From Arenicola marina (lineage: Eukaryota; Annelida; Polychaeta; Arenicolidae), in the NCBI GenBank assembly GCA_964019135.1, contig OZ025248.1, forward strand, positions 41,781,670-41,845,669: a stretch of DNA of 64,000 bases, read 5' to 3'. Position numbers and translations under genes: made by a program. How positions within the stretch are numbered: the stretch's first letter is position 1; each line of letters starts with the position of its first letter. Below, one piece after another: positions 58,801 to 64,000 of this stretch. Under the pieces are notes generated by a model. That model was given only the letters and a program-made list of their open reading frames with translations, was not told the DNA's origin and made no database searches.

Positions 58801-61800
58801 TACAACTTGTAAGATGATATCTTGAACTCCATTTTTTTCATGCAAGTTAAACCTGAGATGCATGTACTAGTACTGACCTGTTGCTTGACCTCTCCAGATG
58901 CCATTCGTCCACATGGGCCAAGATTACCACTTCTACTATCTTGTGGCCACACCTTTTGTGAAGGATGTTTGACCAAGTTGGCAAAGACCCACAAGCTCTT
59001 TGTTCCTTGCCCATCATGTCAGGTACTGTGTTGGTTTGTTCAAGACCATAATGAGAGCCTTGGGAGAGTAACTGGTTACAAGTTGTGGGTATGGATGATG
59101 AATGCTCCTGACTGCCATGAGAGGTAGTGGGTTGTACATGGTAACAAAGCAGATGACATGTTCCCCAGAATTGATATTTAAAAGGATATGTAGTTATAGG
59201 TGTTGAATTGTACAGCAATACATTTTGCGATGTTTGATGTGTCCTGCGCTCGTGTATGCTATAATTTACTTTGAATTCTAATGGTAAACAAGTACTTTCT
59301 TTGTGTTTCAGAAAGCGACGACTCTGGTTGCAGGATGTTCACTGAAAGGGATTTGTCCAGATATCTACATATTAGGGTTGCTGGCTGTGTACAGAAGAGT
59401 GGCGATGAGCCAGTAAGTGTTATCTACTTAGCAGGTATACAAATTAGTACAACGCATTGGATTGTGCCGTGACATGTCCCAATGTATTCATGCAGTGTTA
59501 TATGTCGGATGGAATGATTCCAGCTTCTTTACCCATTAATGCGCTAATGACTCATTGCCTTTGTATGTTGCAGGGAACATTCGTTCGAGTTCAAATCTCG
59601 CTTAAGTATCGAAGAGTCTCTTACTGACACTACAAAAGAAGGTAAGTGCCATCAAGGTTTATGATTGGGCATTTGATTTTTGTATCTTGCAGCACTACAT
59701 ATAATGTGAAAAAAGATAATTGATTAATTGCTGTCTTGCTGATCGATTAGGTCTTTAATGAAGAAACTTTTGACAAGCATAACTATAATAACGTGACCGT
59801 CTATGTTCATTTGCTTGATTGGGCATCCCTGGTGTAATGGTTCGTTGACTAGACCACAGATAAATAGGTCCTGGGTTCGAATCCAGGCCCGTTCATTTAA
59901 TGTGGTGCCCGGGACACGGGCAGATTCCTTTCCATTCACTTTTCACCTGGGACAACACTGTTGTAAAGACACTTACCGGTGGTACTACAAAATCACAGTT
60001 GCTGGATGTGAATAATTACTTCTACTAGATATAGTCTTTTCTGTGCATGCATCGCTGTCAAGTTATCTTGGCTTGTTACGTGACTGACCTGTGATGGTGG
60101 TTCTTGCAGAGATGTGTTCCGAGTGTACTAGAAAACCGGCAACCTGCAAGTGTGTCAAATGTGACTGCGTCCTGTGCGGTTCCTGCTTCGACGTGGTAAT
60201 CATATGTTCTACCTCTGGGGGGCTCACGCATTGTCTGATGTTTCCAATCCGGAATTCTATGGCAGATGGCCATCCGTTTCCCCTTCATAATATTTGGGGG
60301 TATCTAATACTTCTTATATGAACCATTACGCTACTATAGCAAATTTAGGCGGGAAATATAGGCTTATCACTGTAGAAAATCTCCCTAGCTATACATTACT
60401 GAAGTCGCTTGGTAGATTTGCAAGTCGCTTGAAAGTATCGGTGTATTATATATAAACGCCCGGTATTATTCATTCAGCATTGAAACACTACGGAGAGTAA
60501 GTTGTAACTCATTTTACTTTTTATAAGTTGTTGCTGTTGTTGTTATATATAGATATATTATGAAATGATACATCAACGGAGACATTTAAATAAAGTGTAA
60601 CTTTAATCTATGCATGGTAAGAGGGTTTTGTGGCGTTACACTGTATTTATTATTTATTTGCTCAGGTGCACAGATCATCGCGAACGCTGAGGAAGCATCA
60701 AGCAGTGCCTTTACACGCAAGGTAAGTTTGACTTTTATTTATTTCATGCGCCACCTCACAGTTTTATTCAAATAAACGGTTCTATAAAATCTTGCTTTTA
60801 ACTGGCCGTGTGTCTCTGTCAATGTGGCCGGGCTACCCAGGTGGTCTGGTGTCTTGCATGCTCGGCCTCCCAGTGTGGTCTTACCGACTGGAATCCGGGC
60901 TCTTGCGTCCCCACTGTGCGCTATGTATGCGTGTCGTTGGCTTGCGAAGGGGATTACTGATAACTAACGGTTATAGTGTCTCAAACCTGAATACTAATGG
61001 CAGCGAGATTTTACCCATGAATGGACCATGCGCCATCAGTTTAGTGTAAATTTACTATTGCGAAACTTTGCTTCGGCCACCACCAGCGCCGGAATAGGTC
61101 CAGGGTTCAAATCCGGGCCCGTACACCTAGTCTTAGTTCAGCCGTTGTGTACAGAAAAACGGTCTAATAACCCATTGGTTTCCACCAGCGCCGACCAAAA
61201 TCCCCTGATGTGCGCCGCCCATGATGGCCGTCCCATCGAGTACTTCTGTGAGGACGACGCCACGCCGATCTGCTCACATTGCGTCATCATGGGCGACCAC
61301 AAGCAGCACGCCATCTCCTCCATGGAGGAAAGGGTAAGCGCTTAGTGCTCCAAAAATGTAGCAACAGGTACGGTCTTCTTTAGCCAAATGGTAAGATATC
61401 TGTGTTCGTATCTCCTAATGGATCCTCGTGGTCTTACCTCCTCCACGGAGCGAAGGATGGGGTCTTTATATCTATATCGCCCGGGAGGGCAAGAGCAGGT
61501 CTCCGCTGTGGCAAACAACATGATATTTAGTTCAAAAAAGACAGATGGGAAACAGTTTACAAAAACATATTACAAATATTACTGTATTTGGCGATGTCTA
61601 TCTGTTTATGGTCATGGCCTGAACGTAAAATGGTTGATATTGCCTTCCGCATTTTTACCTGGTTCTTGCCATCGAGTAACTTAAAACTAGCTCCATAGAA
61701 TTTGCCATTTTATATCTGATTCGGATTGGTGTCGTCTATTGTCGTGGCGTGATACAGTCAGAGTGTCCCTCTAAAGGATATAATGGGTGCGTTGGTGTTA

Positions 61801-64000
61801 AATAACTGATTTTAAGTATTGTTTTTACGTTATCTGATTTCATTGTCACAGAACAAGAAAACTATAGAAGATCTTGGGCCCGCCATTGAACAAGCGCACG
61901 TGGTCTTCCAGCGGATGCGTTACTCCGACCGAGTAGGACTTTATTTGTTTATGACGTGGTAGTTGTTGACTGACTGACCGTACATACCCCTGTCCTCTTC
62001 CCCTTTACATTCCGCCTGCCAAGCGCCAGTGCAAGGAAAATATAAGAATGTTCTTAGATGGGACGTGGGCTGTGCCGTATGATCACTAGTGTGTGATGTG
62101 GTCAGAGAGTTGAGAACGTGCTCAGCTGCAAGTGAAATGTACCAACATTTTGACACAGAATAAGGTTTTGGGCCACACACGTTTTCTTTTCTTCATGTAC
62201 CAAACATACATAAATGGCGGTATTTAAAATTACATTCTAGTATTATATTCCAGCTATGGCATGTTGTACCGGCAAATAACTATATATGTATTGATATGTG
62301 GCCGTCATGTTCGTACACCTGCTGTGACTACACGATTCCATATTAATAATGCACTTACATAAATCCTTTATTAATATAGGTGTGTTATTATTATTTATAT
62401 ATGTAATAAATAATGCACTGCCAGTTTTGTAGGCTTTTGTAACTATAGGTTTTCATAAAACAATAAACTACATGTATTAATTGTTTATTGTGTTTTTTTG
62501 GTTCTATTTATTGAAGGGAATACTGTTCTATTGCAGATATTGAGCCACGCGGTTCCAGGGGTGAAGACCAAAGTGAGCCAGTTGACCGATGACATACGGC
62601 AGCAGTTCGCGGCATTGCATCGGGCATTACAGGCCAGGTATGCTGTCACTAACGTTGCCACTGCATTGGCCAGTGGATGTATTCTGCTTCTGTATTGGTG
62701 TCATTTTATTCTCCATCTTTTATGATTCCGTCTCAGTCATAACTGAAGCCGATATGTAATACTTATGTAATCTAGAACTGTTTTACAGGGAAGCAGAACT
62801 ACTGCATAGCCTCAACCAAACCGTGCAATGCGAGGCGAATCCTTTGGAGGAAACGGTTTGTCCTGATATTCTGTATGGAAATAAATCTATATCTTAACCT
62901 AATTGTTGCATATCTGTAGCTCTATGTGATATTGTGGAATTTTGCATGCCGCTGAAGCATATTTGGGGAAACATCAACGTAATACCACTGTAACTTATCA
63001 AGTTGTTATATTGCGATTAGCATTTTTAAGACGTATGCCTACATACTGGGCATACTATGGTTAAATTTCATGAATAATGTTACTTTATTGTTGCGGAGTT
63101 GTAAATCCGTGGCTTTGAACTGAATACAGAGAAAGACGCTGTTGAAAGACATGAAAAGTGTGGAGGCTGCGTTGAAAGGTGAGTAGCCCCGGTGTATGTC
63201 CCGGTGGTCGGTCCACGTTACTATTGGTCGTCAAACGTAAAGGCTCCATCCACAGGCTGGTGAAGGTGCTTATTATCATAAGGTAGCAAAATTGCAAAAA
63301 ATGATTTCAATGACATTGACCAGTAGAAAATTGCATGTTGGTGGTTGCGCATTAAAATTGCTTTTTGGGATTGCTCTGTAACTTGTAGGAGGCAAGGTAG
63401 ACGAGCTGATAATACCCATGATACTTCCGCCTAGTCCCCGTTCTTCCATGTAGAACGAACCATTGGTTCAACATAGGTGGGGGGGGGGGGGGGGGGGAGG
63501 GGTTTGACTAAGGTCTCATAACTTGCGCTCATAATATATATGAACAACTTGCACTGCCAAGGCGTAGATGAACGAAAACGGTTAAATTTATCATAAATAT
63601 ATTGCCCACATTAATTTGAATAATATTGGTTGAAAAACGAATCCCTGAAGATGGCTGTACACTAATAAACGCTCGTTGTTGGTCTCAAACCATAGGGGGC
63701 TCCATGATGTTAGTGGTTAAAGCACTAAACCGCAGATCAATAGGTCCTAGGTTCGAATCCTGGCCTGGGTACCTAATATGGGGCATGTTTCGTCCGTTCA
63801 TCCTTCATCGTCCAATACAGTATATCGGTCTAACGCAACCAAATTTCAAACAAAGGAGAAAGAACGCCTCACAGACTTATCTATATTAGTGTAAAGCGCA
63901 ATGACCTGAATGGTGTAGGGTGCTGACTTAATCCCTTGGTTTGGCTTGGGTCTCTGTAGAAGGTCGCCAGTTGGTGAATGACGGCGGTCGGGTGGTGGTG
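55816..64000 (+). CDS. TRIM/RBCC-type RING E3 ligase-like gene, 12 exons, 3' end outside window
   Basis: Twelve exons join in phase: 55816-55891, 58898-59022, 59312-59412, 59574-59641, 60110-60195, 60666-60721, 61189-61333, 61852-61932, 62537-62637, 62789-62855, 63130-63178, 63960 to the window end. All introns are GT-AG. The 332 residues seen contain a C3HC4 RING (C15, C18, C41, H43, C46, C49, C63, C66). A cysteine-rich B-box 1 follows at about 126-163 (C126, C129, C138, C141, C146, C149, H154, H163). B-box 2 at 179-211 has C-x2-H, C-x2-D, C-x2-C and H-x2-H. Then comes a helical, probably coiled-coil region from about 220. This order defines RBCC/TRIM ubiquitin ligases. The post-RING ILGLL motif and the B-box 1 style also fit invertebrate RNF17/Qin-type proteins, where Tudor domains would follow outside the window. 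Subfamily assignment is tentative. Confidence 0.85.
56307..56665. mobile_element. Foldback element in TRIM intron 1
   Basis: ATGAAAATCCTCGATCAT at 56307-56324 is exactly complementary to 56517-56534, and the complementarity continues imperfectly inward to a central C run near 56430-56450. The part from 56490 to 56665 matches the copy at 50090-50310. It is non-coding. Confidence 0.75.
56699..56771. other. Long hairpin in TRIM intron 1
   Basis: Arms of about 32 bases (TTGGCGCAAGTGCCCCCAGG and onward; its complement from 56740) pair with two or three mismatches around the 8-base loop AGCTCTCG. It has the size of a small-RNA precursor, but near-perfect pairing also fits a foldback remnant. Confidence 0.8.
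56880..58897. other. Remainder of TRIM intron 1
   Basis: AT-rich sequence with a C run near 57385 and a T run near 57725. A diverged dispersed block at 56883-56925 is shared with 55462-55505. No exon with matching phase or zinc ligands was found, and none is needed between exons 1 and 2. Confidence 0.5.
58898..59022 (+). CDS. TRIM gene exon 2: rest of the RING finger
   Basis: Encodes LLLSCGHTFCEGCLTKLAK and CPSCQ, ligands 3-8 of the C3HC4 finger. The acceptor is GACCTCTCCAG and the donor CAG followed by GTACTG. Confidence 0.85.
59312..59641 (+). CDS. TRIM gene exons 3 and 4 with the intron between them
   Basis: Exon 3 (59312-59412) continues the RING with KATTLVAG and DIYILGLLAVY, a typical post-RING helix. 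Exon 4 (59574-59641) gives a short Ser/Glu/Thr linker. Phases match (2 then 1). Confidence 0.75.
59826..59950 (+). mobile_element. tRNA-derived SINE copy in TRIM intron
   Basis: TCCCTGGTGTAATGGTTCG, then GACCACAGATAAATAGGTCC and GGGTTCGAATCCAGGCCCG match the SINE family at 40849 and 63690. The B box is perfect. It is not a functional tRNA because the acceptor and anticodon stems do not pair. Confidence 0.75.
60110..60721 (+). CDS. TRIM gene exons 5 and 6: B-box 1 (span includes intron)
   Basis: Exon 5 (60110-60195) encodes MCSECTRKPATCKCVKCDC and CGSCFDV. Exon 6 (60666-60721) supplies the histidines VH and KH. Only the joined product completes the finger. Confidence 0.8.
60800..61140 (+). 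mobile_element. SINE-like sequences in TRIM intron 6
   Basis: GGAATAGGTCCAGGGTTCAA and GGGCCCGTACACCTAG at 61090-61130 are the B-box half of the same SINE family. An additional tRNA-like block (GTGGTCTGGTGTC ... GACTGGAATCCGGG) at 60840-60900 may be another family and is less certain. Confidence 0.5.
61189..61333 (+). CDS. TRIM gene exon 7: B-box 2
   Basis: Encodes CAAHDGRPIEYFC, CSHC and GDHKQH, a complete B-box 2. A SINE fragment lies about 60 bases before the acceptor. Confidence 0.88.
61852..63178 (+). CDS. TRIM gene exons 8-11: coiled-coil region (span includes introns)
   Basis: Exons 61852-61932, 62537-62637, 62789-62855 and 63130-63178 give a charged, Leu/Val-heptad-like helix (for example VSQLTDDIRQQFAALHRALQ). 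Two donors are weak (GTAGGA after exon 8, GTTTGT after exon 10), so minor boundary errors are possible. Confidence 0.75.
63478..63502. repeat. Poly-G tract
   Basis: A run of about 20 G with a single interruption lies in TRIM intron 11. Similar G or C runs occur near 2985, 21550, 24205, 46090, 50050, 50340, 53010, 53160, 55096, 56435 and 57385. Confidence 0.9.
63690..63870 (+). mobile_element. tRNA-derived SINE copy, best preserved
   Basis: GATGTTAGTGGTTAAAGCAC (A box), AACCGCAGATCAATAGGTCC, TAGGTTCGAATCCTGGCC (B box) and GGGCATGTTTCGTCCGTTC match the copy at 40849 over about 110 bases. It lies in TRIM intron 11, about 90 bases before exon 12. Confidence 0.8.

Noticed and set aside
59826..59895. 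Functional tRNA gene
   Set aside because: A and B boxes are present, but stems do not pair properly and the same sequence with the same tail recurs, so it is a SINE.

Overview
This is animal (metazoan) nuclear DNA, most probably from a marine invertebrate. The evidence is spliced genes with GT-AG introns, a RING/B-box (TRIM-type) gene, a secreted leucine-rich-repeat protein, tRNA-derived SINEs, non-LTR retrotransposon remnants, foldback/MITE-like elements and AATAAA polyadenylation signals. There is nothing bacterial or viral. I cannot name the species; heavy minisatellite content and poly-G/poly-C runs are seen in, for example, cephalochordates and lophotrochozoans, but that is only a hint.

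Layout. 1-4.3 kb: no clear gene; a foldback element (1842-2201) carries one stray piece of the 47-bp repeat. 4.33-12.09 kb: 47-bp minisatellite A, about 165 copies with higher-order structure. 13.58-18.13 kb: 22-bp minisatellite B, about 207 copies. 18.76-19.05 kb: 80-bp repeat. 21.76-23.33 kb: terminal exon of a secreted LRR protein with an acidic, tyrosine-rich tail. 25.87-37.13 kb: 38-bp minisatellite C, about 296 copies, most with a TATA-like core. 37.2-37.4 kb: 34-bp repeat. 38.1-39.4 kb: 42-bp minisatellite D, split by a small transposon-like insertion. 40.99-43.11 kb: single-exon CDS for a 706-residue secreted protein of unknown function, preceded by a SINE. 43.5-45.2 kb: minisatellites E (44 bp) and F (about 30 bp), the latter with AATAAA in most units. 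45.8-47.6 kb: L1/Tx1-like reverse transcriptase scraps. 50.3-51.95 kb: dead minus-strand LINE. 49.95-55.0 kb: 28-bp minisatellite G, interrupted by the LINE and by a unique segment. 55.8-64.0 kb: twelve-exon TRIM/RBCC gene running off the right edge.

Three protein genes are supported, all on the + strand, and nothing suggests that they work together. The striking property is that about 29 kb (about 45%) of the window is tandem repeat from at least seven unrelated families. Several contain nested duplications and some are broken by transposons. The long ORFs over these arrays are products of stop-free repeat units, not genes. The TRIM gene was assembled by joining exons with matching phase; its RING, B-box 1 and B-box 2 zinc ligands are all present.
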